64,000 nt of DNA from Trichocoleus desertorum ATA4-8-CV12 (GCA_019358975.1 JAHHIL010000016.1:1-64000), one strand, 5' to 3'. Shown: positions 15,821 to 25,263, numbered from the stretch's first letter. Numbers and translations are program-made. The notes: generated by a model from the letters alone, not told the origin.

Positions 15821-16516
15821 ATGTTGAAAACTTTGAGCGCTGATTTCCGGATCATTTCTGAGCGTGATCCTGCTGCACGCAATTGGTTAGAGGTTGTCTT
15901 TTGTTATCCGAGCCTGCATGCACTATTTTGCTATCGCATCGCGCACACACTTCATCGCTTGAAGACGCCACTGCTCCCTCGATTAATTTCTCAACTCGCT
16001 CGCCTTTTGACAGGGATTGAAATTCACCCTGGAGCGACAATTGGTAAAGGTGTCTTTATCGATCACGGGATGGGAGTTGTGATTGGAGAAACTGCCATTG
16101 TTGGAGATTACGCTTTGATTTATCAGGGTGTGACGCTTGGTGGTACAGGGAAACAAGTGGGGAAACGACATCCAACCATTGGGGAAAATGTTGTGGTCGG
16201 GGCAGGAGCTAAGGTTCTGGGTAATATCCAAATTGGTGATAATGTCCGCATTGGTGCTGGTTCTGTAGTTTTGCAAGACATTCCCTCTGATTCCACCGTC
16301 GTTGGTATTCCCGGTCGTATTGTTCGCCGTCAAGGCCAATCAGTCGGTGTGCTCGACCATCAAAAGCTCCCTGACACAACTGCGGAGATGGTTCGCTCCT
16401 TATTCTCCCGGATTGAATTTTTAGAACAACAAGTTGAGCATCTAAAAGTACAACAAAGTTTGTCTGCCACCTCAACAGCGATCGCAAGTATTGAGAAGAT
16501 TCGCGTGACAGTATAA
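15821..16516 (+). CDS. cysE: Serine O-acetyltransferase
   Basis: 231 residues. The short N-terminal helical domain begins [20 protein letters not shown], the form seen in cyanobacterial CysE. A left-handed beta-helix follows (about 65-170), with the active-site stretch [13 protein letters not shown] and VTLGGTGK. It makes O-acetylserine from serine and acetyl-CoA, the first step of cysteine synthesis. The C-terminal tail after residue 180 carries a coiled-coil-like segment ([18 protein letters not shown]) instead of the classical Ile tail; partners such as cysteine synthase may be affected. Start supported by family alignment. Confidence 0.92.
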   Translation: MLKTLSADFRIISERDPAARNWLEVVFCYPSLHALFCYRIAHTLHRLKTPLLPRLISQLARLLTGIEIHPGATIGKGVFIDHGMGVVIGETAIVGDYALIYQGVTLGGTGKQVGKRHPTIGENVVVGAGAKVLGNIQIGDNVRIGAGSVVLQDIPSDSTVVGIPGRIVRRQGQSVGVLDHQKLPDTTAEMVRSLFSRIEFLEQQVEHLKVQQSLSATSTAIASIEKIRVTV

Positions 16517-16764
16517 TGCGCGATCGCCCTCAAAAGCCGCACCACAAAACCCCGGTTTGACAGAATGCGCCACTAGCTGCTCTAATTCCTGAACGACAAG
16601 CGGTTCTAAACAACATAGAGCCGATGTAGCTTTGCTAAAGCCTCACATAACACAGCACCTATTTAGATATACTAAAGAAGGGCCGCTCTGCCTAGGGGTA
16701 TTATAACTAGGGACATTATAAGCCTTGGATAAGTTCTGCTCAGCTCCCTTCACAAGATATTGCT

Positions 16765-17325
16765 ATGAATAGCTCTCTTAAGCCGGAAATCCCTGTAAAA
16801 GATCTCAAAATTCCTTTGGAGCGCGATGTATTTTTGCGTACCTTAATTCGCGAATTGGCGGGTACATTGCAGGATGTTGTGGGTTTAGAGGAAGCCTCTG
16901 GGTTTATTAGTGTCGTGGGTCAAAACATGGGGAGACAGATTGACCAGAGCTATAAAGCAGCTTTAGAAGTGTCCCATTTAACGCGCGAGCAAGTGGCTGA
17001 TGTCTTGGTGGATTTGAAGCAGCGAATCCAGGGTGACTTTTATATCATTGAACAAACAGACGAAAAGATTGTCTTAGGGAACCGAGTTTGCCCCTTTGCT
17101 GAAAAAGTCATCGATCGCCCCGCTATGTGTATGATGACCTCCAATGTCTTTGGCTCCATTGCGGCGGACAATTTAGGATACGCCAAAGTAGAACTACAAG
17201 AAACGATCGCTATGGGTGCGCCTGGATGCCGCGTTGTCGTCTATTTGCAACCCACCCCAGAGGCGGAAGAAAGTCACGGCAGAGAATATTTCAAGGGAGG
17301 ACATGAGGGAGAGAACCAGGGTTGA
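16765..17325 (+). CDS. Methanogen-output-domain (MetOD1)-type sensory protein
   Basis: 186 residues without membrane segments. The core resembles the MetOD1/V4R-like domain: [20 protein letters not shown] near residue 40, and the Cys-containing pair RVCPFAEK (near 110) and [11 protein letters not shown] (near 125), then [13 protein letters not shown] at the end. The three cysteines may bind metal or sense redox. The stop TGA overlaps the TTG start of the PAS-kinase gene (TTGA at 17322-17325), so the two are translationally coupled and this is likely the input partner of the kinase. Confidence 0.75.
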   Translation: MNSSLKPEIPVKDLKIPLERDVFLRTLIRELAGTLQDVVGLEEASGFISVVGQNMGRQIDQSYKAALEVSHLTREQVADVLVDLKQRIQGDFYIIEQTDEKIVLGNRVCPFAEKVIDRPAMCMMTSNVFGSIAADNLGYAKVELQETIAMGAPGCRVVVYLQPTPEAEESHGREYFKGGHEGENQG

Positions 17326-17684
17326 CTCCCGAACAGTTTCTTGAATTTGCTCGGCCCCTACCAGAACCGATGCTCCTAATAACGGGGAACGGTCAAATCT
17401 TAGCTACCAATCCGCCATTTTCCAAGATGCTGGGTTTACCCCGCCAACTTTGGCAAGGGAAGATGATCTTTGAGATGGCGACCGATCCTGTTGATAAGGT
17501 TAAACAGTATCTGCGCGCTTGCTCCAGCAGTCGAGAAATGGTGATTGGCTCTTTAACCTTGAGTGGCAACGATGGAAAGACTTGCTTATGCCGCTGCGAA
17601 GGAGCTGTCATCCGACCGTGGGCACCCGAGTCCCCTGCACTCATTTTATTGCGCTTGAAAAACCAGGAATCTGCCAGTAGCTGA
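17322..17684 (+). CDS. PAS-domain N-terminal part of a split hybrid histidine kinase
   Basis: The TTG start overlaps the upstream stop codon. The product has a PAS fold (about 12-115): [25 protein letters not shown], then a strand with [20 protein letters not shown]. It is in the same frame as the kinase that follows; only the TGA at 17682-17684 separates them. After the stop the frame reads on without a break (FTLLNKKIDELAKEIRQRQR) into the kinase coiled coil. One base (CGA or similar to TGA) would account for it. Confidence 0.85.
   Translation: MTPEQFLEFARPLPEPMLLITGNGQILATNPPFSKMLGLPRQLWQGKMIFEMATDPVDKVKQYLRACSSSREMVIGSLTLSGNDGKTCLCRCEGAVIRPWAPESPALILLRLKNQESASS
17682..17684 (+). other. 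In-frame TGA within the hybrid kinase gene
   Basis: Upstream QESASS and downstream FTLLNKKIDELAKEI are continuous in one frame. A linker of this style, with N-L-K/N-L-I-heptads after PAS, normally continues directly into HisKA. Nonsense mutation or sequence error are the two likely causes. Confidence 0.85.
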
Positions 17685-17744
17685 TTTACCCTGCTAAATA
17701 AGAAGATCGATGAATTAGCCAAAGAGATTCGGCAGCGTCAACGG

Positions 17745-18968
17745 GTGGAAGAAGAGCGGACGCAACTTCTAGTGCAGGAACAAAAAGCCCGGGCGGAAGC
17801 TGAAAAACTGAATCGCTTGAAGGATGAATTTCTATCCACCGTTTCCCATGAACTGCGAACTCCCCTTAATGCCATCCTGGGTTGGTCTCAAATCCTCCGT
17901 GCTAGTCAGGTGGACGAAGCTAGGATGAGTCGAGCCTTGGAGACGATCGAGCGCAATGCCAGATCCCAGGCCCAGTTGATTGATGATCTTCTGGATATCT
18001 CACGCATTATTACAGGCAAGATTCGCCTCAATGTGCAAACGGTTGAGCTATTGCACGTAGTTGAGGCAGCCATTGATACGGTACGACCTGCCGCTGATGC
18101 CAAGAGCATTCATTTGCGATCGGTACTTGATCCCGCAGCAGGCCCTGTTTTAGGAGACTCCGAACGGTTACAGCAGATTGTCTGGAATTTGCTCAGCAAT
18201 GCGATCAAGTTCACCCCAAAACAGGGGCGGATTCAGGTTTGTCTGCAACGCATTAATTCTCATGTTGAGATTGTGGTAGTAGATACAGGTCAAGGCATTA
18301 GTGCAGAATTTCTTCCCCATGTCTTTGAACGCTTTCGGCAAGCAGATGGTTCCATCACCCGATCTTTTGGGGGGCTGGGGCTAGGTTTAGCGATCGTGCG
18401 CCAACTGGTAGAGTTGCATGGCGGAACAGTACATGCAGAAAGTCCGGGCGAAGGGCAAGGCGCAACGTTTACCGTAAAACTGCCCTTGATAGCCGTGGTG
18501 CCAAAAGCGATTGAACTAGAACGAGTGCATCCAGCCGTGGGAGGTACTGTCCCGTTTGACTACTCTCCGCGGCTAAAGGGATTGAGGGTACTAATCGTGG
18601 ATGACGAGCCGGATATGCGAGATTTATTGGCTTACACGCTAAAAGCTTGTGGGGTAGAAGTCATCGCCGCCGACTCAGCAAATGCAGCAATCTCAGTCTT
18701 GACCGAATCTTCACAGCCAATGGATATATTAATCAGTGATATTGGCATGCCTGAGGAAGACGGTTATTCTCTGTTGCGTCGAGTCAGAGCCCTAAAGCCA
18801 GAGAACGGAGGCAGAATTCCCGCGATCGCCCTGACCGCCTATGCCAGAACTCAAGATCGTACCGCTGCGCTCTTGGCAGGTTTCCAGTCCCATATTGCTA
18901 AACCCGTTGAACCTGCTGAATTGGTTGCCGTAATCGCCAATTTGGCTGGACGCATCAATGGTATCTAG
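17745..18968 (+). CDS. Histidine kinase with receiver domain, C-terminal part of a split gene
   Basis: If translated separately, GTG 17745 is a possible start but has no clear ribosome binding site. Domains: coiled coil (1-25), HisKA with the phosphorylated H35 in STVSHELRTPLN, HATPase with NAIKFTP, DTGQGIS and GGLGLGLAI (about 110-245), then a receiver domain (about 280-400) with VDDEPDM, phospho-acceptor in LISDIGMPEEDG and the lysine in IAKPVEP. This is the chemotaxis-type hybrid arrangement for phosphorelay. It lacks membrane segments, so the sensor works in the cytosol. The full gene, 17322-18968, is interrupted by one stop codon. Confidence 0.88.
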   Translation: MEEERTQLLVQEQKARAEAEKLNRLKDEFLSTVSHELRTPLNAILGWSQILRASQVDEARMSRALETIERNARSQAQLIDDLLDISRIITGKIRLNVQTVELLHVVEAAIDTVRPAADAKSIHLRSVLDPAAGPVLGDSERLQQIVWNLLSNAIKFTPKQGRIQVCLQRINSHVEIVVVDTGQGISAEFLPHVFERFRQADGSITRSFGGLGLGLAIVRQLVELHGGTVHAESPGEGQGATFTVKLPLIAVVPKAIELERVHPAVGGTVPFDYSPRLKGLRVLIVDDEPDMRDLLAYTLKACGVEVIAADSANAAISVLTESSQPMDILISDIGMPEEDGYSLLRRVRALKPENGGRIPAIALTAYARTQDRTAALLAGFQSHIAKPVEPAELVAVIANLAGRINGI

Positions 18969-18977
18969 GGTACAACT

Positions 18978-19337
18978 CTACCTGTTTACACCTTGGTTTA
19001 TACCCTGATTGATCTCACCTGATCTTAAAGGCGTGCCAACGGGGCTAATTGTCGTTTTGTCCACCGTAATTCGAGTTCCATCCCGATAATAGAAGCTGGT
19101 AGAACCATCCCCGTGTTTGATCGTTGCGGCAGGAGAAGCCACTTGTCCCCGCGTAGAGCGGATGGCACCGTTGGAATAAATCCGAGAGCTATTGGGGTAG
19201 TTGAGTTGGTTGTTTCTAGTATTAGGAAAGTTAAAGGTTCCCAGTCTATCGATCGCGGCTTGGGCATTGACCGCAGCGCCACTCAATAGCTCTAGGACTA
19301 CAACTACTAATGCACCTGTTACTAGGCGTTTCATCAC
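18978..19337 (-). CDS. Small secreted protein of unknown function
   Basis: 119 residues with a clear signal peptide (MMKRLVTGALVVVVLELLSG, probable cleavage after VNAQA). The mature part is Asn/Ser/Thr rich and contains a beta-like stretch STSFYYRDGTRITVDKTT. The C-terminus is repetitive (INQGINQGVNR). It lies tail-to-tail with the kinase gene, ten bases apart. No family recognised. Confidence 0.65.
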   Translation of the reverse strand: MMKRLVTGALVVVVLELLSGAAVNAQAAIDRLGTFNFPNTRNNQLNYPNSSRIYSNGAIRSTRGQVASPAATIKHGDGSTSFYYRDGTRITVDKTTISPVGTPLRSGEINQGINQGVNR

Positions 19338-19454
19338 ACGGCCTCAGCAAAAATCAAATTTATTGTGATAGGCACCGTGAATAAATCCTAGTGCCTACCT
19401 CTATTATCCCAATTACTTTTCGACCTGAGCGTTCTTTTGAGCACGCAAGCTGGA

Positions 19455-20861
19455 TTACATTTGTTCTAACTCCATCCCTTTCGTTTCCTTCACTAAGAAG
19501 ATCACAAAGAAGAGAGACATAGCTGCTGCTGTGGCATAGAGAGCATAAGCAGTGCCTAGACCAAACGAGTCTAGCAATGGTGGAAAGGTAGTGGAGACAA
19601 TGAAGTTAGCCACCCATTGAATCGCCGCACAAGCAGCCAACGCCACTGCTCGAATTCTGTTGTTAAACATTTCGCCTAACAACACCCACACCACAGGCCC
19701 CCAGGAGAAGCCAAAGCAGAACACATACAGGTTAGCGGCTATCAGCGCAATAATGCCTTGAGAACCTGCTAAAACAGGGTTGCCCGCCGGATCAAGAGAA
19801 GCATTGCTAAACACAGTTGCCATAGTGCCCAAGGTGAGCATCATCCCCAGCGACCCCAGAACCAAAAGTGGTTTGCGACCAAATTTATCTACAAAGGCGA
19901 TCGCGACTAAAGTGGTGACAATGTTAGTGACTGAAGTAATCACTGTAATCCAGAGGGAACTGGCCTCGGTAAACCCAACCGATCGCCATAGGACACTGCT
20001 GTAGTAAAAGATAACGTTGATGCCGACAAACTGCTGGAAGATAGATAGCCCCATTCCTAGCCAAACGATCGGAATCAGACCACCTTTACGACTAAACAGG
20101 TCCGAGAACTTCGCAGTGCGATCGCGGAATACAGTCTCGCGAATTTCTTGAATCTTGGTTTTTACATCAATAGTTCTATCTACCTTGGCAAAGACAGCTG
20201 CTGCTTCAGATTCTCGTCCTTGTGCCACTAAGTACCGGGGAGACTCTGGAATTCTCAATGCCGCTACACCATACAGAATAGCGGGAGGAATTTCTGTCCA
20301 AAACATCCATCGCCAAGCAGCAATGCCAAACCAAAAGGGTGAAGCAGCAGAACCCGCAGAAACAGCAATAAAGTAGTCAGAGAGCAAAGCTAGAAAAATC
20401 CCGACCACAATAGCTAATTGTTGCAAAGATCCCATTCTCCCCCGCAGATGTGCTGGAGAAACCTCAGCAATGTAAGCGGGAGCAATGACACTAGCCGCCC
20501 CAACCGCAATCCCTCCTAAAAGTCGCCAACAAATAAAGTCCCAAATGCCAAATGGCAACCCAGATCCGATCGCGCTAATGGTAAACAATGCCGAGGCAAG
20601 GAGCATGACTTGGACCCGACCGAAGCGATCCGAGATTTGACCTGCAAAAAAAGCTCCGATCGCGGAACCTAAGAGTGCTAAGGAAACTGCCAAGCCGATC
20701 AGCACGCTATTTGCTTGAAAGTGGGCTTGCAAAGCTGCAACCGCACCATTAATAACCGCTGTATCAAACCCAAACAAAAAGCCACCAAGGGCCGCCGCTC
20801 CACAGATCAGCAGAATAAAGGAGCGATTGTCATGAGCAGTAGGTTGATTTGTTGAAAGCAT
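19455..20861 (-). CDS. Sugar porter (MFS), glucose/xylose-type
   Basis: 468 residues with 12 membrane helices. Sugar-porter signatures are all present: GGFLFGFDTAVINGA in helix 1, DRFGRVQ in the first loop, IAEVSPAHLRGRMGSLQQ, PESPRYLVAQGRE before the central loop, QQFVGINVIFYYSS in helix 7, DKFGRKP in the second-half loop and a PETKG-like tail (VKETKGMELEQ). Close in style to the cyanobacterial GlcP glucose/fructose transporter, which permits photomixotrophic growth. The substrate is not proved by sequence. Confidence 0.9.
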   Translation of the reverse strand: MLSTNQPTAHDNRSFILLICGAAALGGFLFGFDTAVINGAVAALQAHFQANSVLIGLAVSLALLGSAIGAFFAGQISDRFGRVQVMLLASALFTISAIGSGLPFGIWDFICWRLLGGIAVGAASVIAPAYIAEVSPAHLRGRMGSLQQLAIVVGIFLALLSDYFIAVSAGSAASPFWFGIAAWRWMFWTEIPPAILYGVAALRIPESPRYLVAQGRESEAAAVFAKVDRTIDVKTKIQEIRETVFRDRTAKFSDLFSRKGGLIPIVWLGMGLSIFQQFVGINVIFYYSSVLWRSVGFTEASSLWITVITSVTNIVTTLVAIAFVDKFGRKPLLVLGSLGMMLTLGTMATVFSNASLDPAGNPVLAGSQGIIALIAANLYVFCFGFSWGPVVWVLLGEMFNNRIRAVALAACAAIQWVANFIVSTTFPPLLDSFGLGTAYALYATAAAMSLFFVIFLVKETKGMELEQM

Positions 20862-21407
20862 GACTATACTTTTTAAATAAGTTTCGTTAAGTCAGTCGAT
20901 TGCAAAACTAGCCAACAAAAAATAGGAGCCAGCCTTTTACAAGGATGTTGCGCTCTTAGCTCTCATATTCTTGGTTGGGACTTAACTTTACTGTGATTTC
21001 TAGCTGCTGCTCATCTGCCCTAGCGGACATGTTGTTTTTCGAACATTCTCTCTCAGAGAGAAATCCCTCTTCCTACAGATATAGTATAGATATGGTAGCG
21101 GTTGATACAAATATGCTTTATCGAATCGACTCGAACTGCAAAGTCATAGAAATGATTGGTGGGGCCGCCGTACCCAAAGATATAGTAGTTACCTGTTTTT
21201 GGTAGTTCATACTCAAATGGCTGCGATCGCTCGAATCGTAGGCTTAGCCTTCTAGACAGCAGAATTGTAGAATCTTGTCTGATTGTAGGGTACAGTTCTC
21301 TCGGAGATATCTCATCAACTTTAAATTAAAGGCCTGCTTTCCGGACTCTAAGCGGATAAACGGGTAATACTCTGCCATAAGATTTTAGATTTTTAAGGAA
21401 AACTGCT
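20862..21407. other. Divergent intergenic region
   Basis: 546 bases between the sugar porter and the patatin gene. No coding pattern, RNA or repeat is supported. A short 76-codon frame at 20975 looks like chance (Cys/Ser-rich, no ribosome binding site). Confidence 0.4.
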
Positions 21408-22622
21408 ATGACATTTCGGATTCTCAGCTTGGATGGAGGTGGCATTCGGGGAATTATCGCAGCGCGAATTCTGCAAGCGGTGGAGCACCAGTTAGATGGA
21501 CCACTGAATCAACATTTTGATCTGATCGCCGGGACTTCTACAGGCTCATTGCTTGCTGCTGGGGTCGCTTTAGGCTTTAGCAGTGAGAGATTAGTCAATC
21601 TTTACCAAAATCGTGGCAAGACAATTTTTCCCTATTGGAATTGGTGGGGATATTTTGTGCCGCAGCGCTTGGGATTGCTTGCACGATATGGTCTGACCAG
21701 TTTTCCTCCTTCTATTTCTGTGCCTAAATTCTCTGATGAGGGCCTGCTCAAAGTGCTGCAAACAGAGTTAGGCGATCGCCCGTTCTCCGAAATCAGCCCT
21801 AATTCTGAATCTAATAAATTATTGATCACAACTTACGACACCATCCGGCGCACTCCTATCGTGTTCAAGAGTTGGCGGCCAAGGAAGTGGTATGCTGATG
21901 TGCCTTTGTGGGAACTCTGTGCTTGCTCAGCTTCCGCTCCTACCTATTTTCCTGCCCATCGTCTCCTGATCCAAGCAGGTGGGACTGCTAAAGGTGGCAC
22001 TAGTCAGACAATGACCTTGGCTGCTAGCCCTTGGGAAGACGCGGATGATTACTACAAGATGCAAATCGAAATTGTGGCAGGGCATGGCAAAGGGCAAAAA
22101 GGCTCAATTGAGCGCTACGATCTGGCAACGCGGACTGCAACATTGGCAAAACCCTGGTCTGTGGTGCCAGACACGACTTCTGTTTACCAGTTGATGGGTG
22201 AGTTTTCTGCGATTGATGGTGGAGTGGGAGCTAACAATCCGACTGCTTGTGCGATCGCCGAAGCCTTGCGGCTAGGTTACTCTCCTCAAGAGATTCAAGT
22301 CCTCTCCATCGGCACGGGACAACCGGACTCCACCATTCCTTGGGAGGAAGCGAGACAGTGGGGTCTGCTACGTTGGGCCTGGAATGCTCGTATTCTTAGC
22401 GTCACAATGGATGCTCCTTCTGACATTCATGCCTATATTTCTCAACAGATTGCCGATAACGAGCGTTATTTAAGAATTCAGCCTCGATTGGTGTATTCCA
22501 AGGAAGGGCTAGATAATGCCAGTGATGAAAACCTGAAAAATTTACTGCGTGATGCTGAAAGGTGTCTGAGCGAAGTACAAGGACGTTTGACCACTTTTCT
22601 CAAGCACAATTGGTTGAGCTGA
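21408..22622 (+). CDS. Patatin-like phospholipase with an inserted beta-rich module
   Basis: 404 residues. The catalytic dyad is visible: nucleophile S44 in GTSTGS after the oxyanion-hole DGGGIRG (residues 9-15), and D270 in AIDGGVGANNP. These are the hallmarks of the patatin family, lipid acyl hydrolases. Between SASAPTYFPAHRLL (about 174-187) and D270 an extra segment of about 75 residues (190-263) interrupts the fold; it has the look of a repeat module known from phage-tail-like and collagen-like proteins. The enzyme has no signal peptide. RBS AAGGAAAA is weak. Confidence 0.88.
   Translation: MTFRILSLDGGGIRGIIAARILQAVEHQLDGPLNQHFDLIAGTSTGSLLAAGVALGFSSERLVNLYQNRGKTIFPYWNWWGYFVPQRLGLLARYGLTSFPPSISVPKFSDEGLLKVLQTELGDRPFSEISPNSESNKLLITTYDTIRRTPIVFKSWRPRKWYADVPLWELCACSASAPTYFPAHRLLIQAGGTAKGGTSQTMTLAASPWEDADDYYKMQIEIVAGHGKGQKGSIERYDLATRTATLAKPWSVVPDTTSVYQLMGEFSAIDGGVGANNPTACAIAEALRLGYSPQEIQVLSIGTGQPDSTIPWEEARQWGLLRWAWNARILSVTMDAPSDIHAYISQQIADNERYLRIQPRLVYSKEGLDNASDENLKNLLRDAERCLSEVQGRLTTFLKHNWLS
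21975..22196 (+). other. Inserted module inside the patatin domain
   Basis: Codons 190-263 read GGTAKGGTSQTMTLAAS, then DADDYYKMQIEIVAGHGKGQ, IERYDLATRTATLAKPW and VPDTTSVYQL. In form this matches modules of the pattern GTAxxGTxxTITLAxxAxxxDDxYNGMxIxITxGxGAGQxRxIxxYxGxTxxAxVxxxWxxxPDxTSxYxI, which occur in tail-fibre-like proteins. The reading frame is uninterrupted on both sides. Confidence 0.7.
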
Positions 22623-22691
22623 GCGCCGATAATGGTGCAATGGTGCGGTCACTAAAACTGAAACACTGAGACTGTTAGCCTAGGGGGATTT

Positions 22692-23399
22692 ATGGTTGCG
22701 ATCGCTTTTGCTCCTTGGGATGCGCTCCTGCGGCAATATGTGGATGACCAAGGTCGAGTAGACTATCGAGCTTGGCAGCAAGAACAGCCCCATCAGCTCA
22801 ATCAATGGCTTTCAACATTCCAATCTCCTGACTTGACTTTGCAGCTCACTCCAGATGAGAAATTGGCGTTGTGGATTAACCTCTACAATGCTTTCACGAT
22901 CGCTCAAATTTTAGAGCGCTATCCGATTGCGTCGATCCAACCCAAGATTTTAGGTGTGCCGAACTGGTTAGCGTTTCTGTGGTTTTTCTCTCGGCCCGCT
23001 CACGGGGTGGCAGGTAAGCGCTACAGTTTGGCGCATATTGAACATAAAATTCTGCGATCGCAATTCCAAGAGCCTCGAATTCATTTTGCCTTGGTTTGTG
23101 CCTCCATTGGTTGCCCTCTACTGCGCCATGAAGCTTACTGGCCCGATCGGGTGCAGCAGCAGTTAGAAGCAGATGCCAGTCGCTTTATCCACAATAGAGA
23201 TAAAGTTCGTTATGACGGAGAAACACAGACGTTATATTGCAGCCAGATCTTCAAGTGGTATCGTCAGGATTTTCTGCAAGTGGCAGATTCTATTCCAGAC
23301 TACATTCGTCTCTATGCCACAGATCTACCTGTTAATGCTAAAACCCCGATCAAATATCTAGATTACGATTGGCAATTAAATCAGCGGATATCTGCATAG
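22692..23399 (+). CDS. DUF547 protein
   Basis: 235 residues, no signal peptide. DUF547 signatures: DEKLALWINLYNAFTI (about 56-72), HIEHKILR, and RIHFALVCASIGCPLLRHEAY (about 128-150). The C-terminal LPDYIRLYATDLP and YLDYDWQLN close the domain. DUF547 has a papain-like core with Cys and His; enzymatic role unknown. It overlaps the 3' end of the convergent glycosyltransferase by 19 bases and lies 69 bases after the patatin gene. DUF547 genes are often beside TIGR04283 glycosyltransferases. Confidence 0.88.
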   Translation: MVAIAFAPWDALLRQYVDDQGRVDYRAWQQEQPHQLNQWLSTFQSPDLTLQLTPDEKLALWINLYNAFTIAQILERYPIASIQPKILGVPNWLAFLWFFSRPAHGVAGKRYSLAHIEHKILRSQFQEPRIHFALVCASIGCPLLRHEAYWPDRVQQQLEADASRFIHNRDKVRYDGETQTLYCSQIFKWYRQDFLQVADSIPDYIRLYATDLPVNAKTPIKYLDYDWQLNQRISA

Positions 23400-24148
23400 A
23401 ACTTCTTGAGATAGGTCGCCGAAACTCCTAACCCCCACAGGAAGCCGATATAGGAATAAATAGCAGTCGCTTTGAGCGAACCCCAGCGTGTTACTCGGCG
23501 ATCGGAGGTTTGCACAATTCGGTTAACCATGCGGATGTGTCCTTTCTGCACCAACTTTAGGCATAAGTCTCCATCTTCCATAATTGGCAAGTTGGGATCG
23601 AAGCCACCACAATCCCAGAAGTCACTCCGGCGGCAAAACATGACTTGATCGCCAAACAGCAGGCGTAACCCCTTAAAGAAGAAGAGATGAGGGCGGAACA
23701 ACAGCGGTGCGTAGTAGGTTTTAAGATAGTGATGCAGGGAGATGCCCCAACGGGTGGTTTGCGGGCCTGCGAGTAAACAGATAAAGCCCCCGCAGGCAAC
23801 TTGCACATCTGCCAAGGTCTGGCTCATGATGCTCGTTAAGTCATCTGGCACCCAAGTATCGGCATGCAGAAAACAAAGGATATCCCCGCAGGCAACTTCG
23901 GCCCCCAAATTCATTTGCAGCGATCGCCCCCGTTGCTCGGTCTCCAGAATGCGAAGTTGTGTGGTTGAAGGCATGCAATCAGAGGTTGCCACGGCTTTGG
24001 CGATCGCGACTGTCTCATCTTCACTGCCGCCATCTACGATGATGATCTCGGCAGCAGGAGGATATAACAAGGCCAAGTGGCGCAAGGTGCGCTCTAAGCT
24101 ACCTGCCTCGTTCAAAGTTGGAATTACAATCGAAACACGAGCTTGCAT
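23381..24148 (-). CDS. TIGR04283-type family 2 glycosyltransferase
   Basis: 255 residues. GT2 features: VSIVIPTLNEAGSLERTL at the start, IIIVDGGSEDETVAIA, the DxD-like LHADTWVPDD near residue 95, and a C-terminal aspartate in MEDGDLCLKL. The style (short, PAAEIIIVDGGS, QMNLGAEVACGDILCFLHADT) is that of the TIGR04283 group, linked to arsenosugar synthesis or uncharacterised sugar transfer. One C-terminal hydrophobic stretch (TAIYSYIGFLWGLGVSATYL) may anchor it. The AI-2E permease gene is 11 bases away on the same strand. Confidence 0.85.
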   Translation of the reverse strand: MQARVSIVIPTLNEAGSLERTLRHLALLYPPAAEIIIVDGGSEDETVAIAKAVATSDCMPSTTQLRILETEQRGRSLQMNLGAEVACGDILCFLHADTWVPDDLTSIMSQTLADVQVACGGFICLLAGPQTTRWGISLHHYLKTYYAPLLFRPHLFFFKGLRLLFGDQVMFCRRSDFWDCGGFDPNLPIMEDGDLCLKLVQKGHIRMVNRIVQTSDRRVTRWGSLKATAIYSYIGFLWGLGVSATYLKKFYADIR

Positions 24149-24159
24149 GAAACGAGAGC

Positions 24160-25263
24160 TTAAGATTCAACAGTGTTATCAATGACCTCTATCGGGCTGT
24201 CAGGAACCTCGACAGTGGCTGGAGCCATACTGAGCTTTGGTTCTGCACCCCACCGATCGAGTACGTCTTTAACTAAAACTTCCTGCACCCAAATCTGGCC
24301 CACAATGACCAGAGGGATCGCTAAAAACAAGCCCAGGAAGCCAAAGAAGATGGCAAAAATTACCTGAGATAGCAGTGTAACGACTGGCAAGATGGCGACC
24401 TGCTTGGACATAACAAACGGCACCAGCAAAAATTGCTCTAGCTGCTGAATGCCTACATAGAAAGCTAATACAGCTCCTGCTTTCCAAGGAGCATCTAGGA
24501 GTGCGATCGCCATTGGCGGAATCAAGCTCAGGGTTGGTCCTACGGTCGGGATGGCTTCCAAGAGACCCGCGATCGCTGCGTTGGCTAGCACCAAAGGCAC
24601 TCGGAGCAGCCACAGACCAACAGCACTGACCAAGCCGATGACAAGCATATTAATTAGAATACCGCCCATCCAATTAACCAAAGCGATTTCGCATTTCGCC
24701 AAAATCTCATCAGCGCGTCTCCGGTAAAACGAAGGGAACAGCAGCACAAACCCATTCCGGTAGGGAGTAGGATTGACCAATAGCATAACGGTCAAAACCA
24801 CAACTAGCAGCAAGTTCAGCAAGATCGCCAGGAAATTTGAGAACAGCGAGAAGAAATTGTTAAAGGCCCAGGTCGCAAACGGCTGAATTTGGCGAGTCAG
24901 ATCATTGACGCTGGGTAAATATCGGAGGGGCTGACCTGGTAACTGGGTGCGTAAAGCCTCCACCCAAATTCGCAACCGTTCTAACCCTCGTGGTACCAGT
25001 TCTGTCAATAGTTGAAACTGCTCGATAAAGGGTGGAATGGTTATCCCGATAAAGACGAGGAAGAAAACTAGGAAGCAAGAGATAGCTAGGAGGGCGGCAA
25101 TCCCTCGCTTTGCCCCCGATCGCCGCAACCGTCTGACTAAACGGTTCAAAGCAGTCGCAAACACTACAGCCATAAAGACCAGCAACAGCACCTGCCGGAT
25201 CTGCCATAGAATGTACATCGAAACCAGCAGGGCAATTAAGCCAATCCATTGTCCTATTTTCAT
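24160..25263 (-). CDS. AI-2E-family permease (PerM/TqsA type)
   Basis: 367 residues with about eight membrane helices. Family motifs: GIAALLAISCFLVFF near residue 57, a long soluble loop with PSVNDLTRQI, and the C-terminal GLLEAIPTVGPTLSLIPP (about 235-255). In this family proteins export or take up small molecules such as AI-2 or act as sodium-coupled antiporters; the substrate is not clear here. The C-terminus after residue 330 is a soluble acidic tail. It is likely cotranscribed with the glycosyltransferase downstream. Confidence 0.88.
   Translation of the reverse strand: MKIGQWIGLIALLVSMYILWQIRQVLLLVFMAVVFATALNRLVRRLRRSGAKRGIAALLAISCFLVFFLVFIGITIPPFIEQFQLLTELVPRGLERLRIWVEALRTQLPGQPLRYLPSVNDLTRQIQPFATWAFNNFFSLFSNFLAILLNLLLVVVLTVMLLVNPTPYRNGFVLLFPSFYRRRADEILAKCEIALVNWMGGILINMLVIGLVSAVGLWLLRVPLVLANAAIAGLLEAIPTVGPTLSLIPPMAIALLDAPWKAGAVLAFYVGIQQLEQFLLVPFVMSKQVAILPVVTLLSQVIFAIFFGFLGLFLAIPLVIVGQIWVQEVLVKDVLDRWGAEPKLSMAPATVEVPDSPIEVIDNTVES

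Noticed and set aside
20975-21205. A 76-codon frame in the sugar-porter/patatin gap
   Set aside because: Composition is not protein-like, no ribosome binding site, no recognisable motif.
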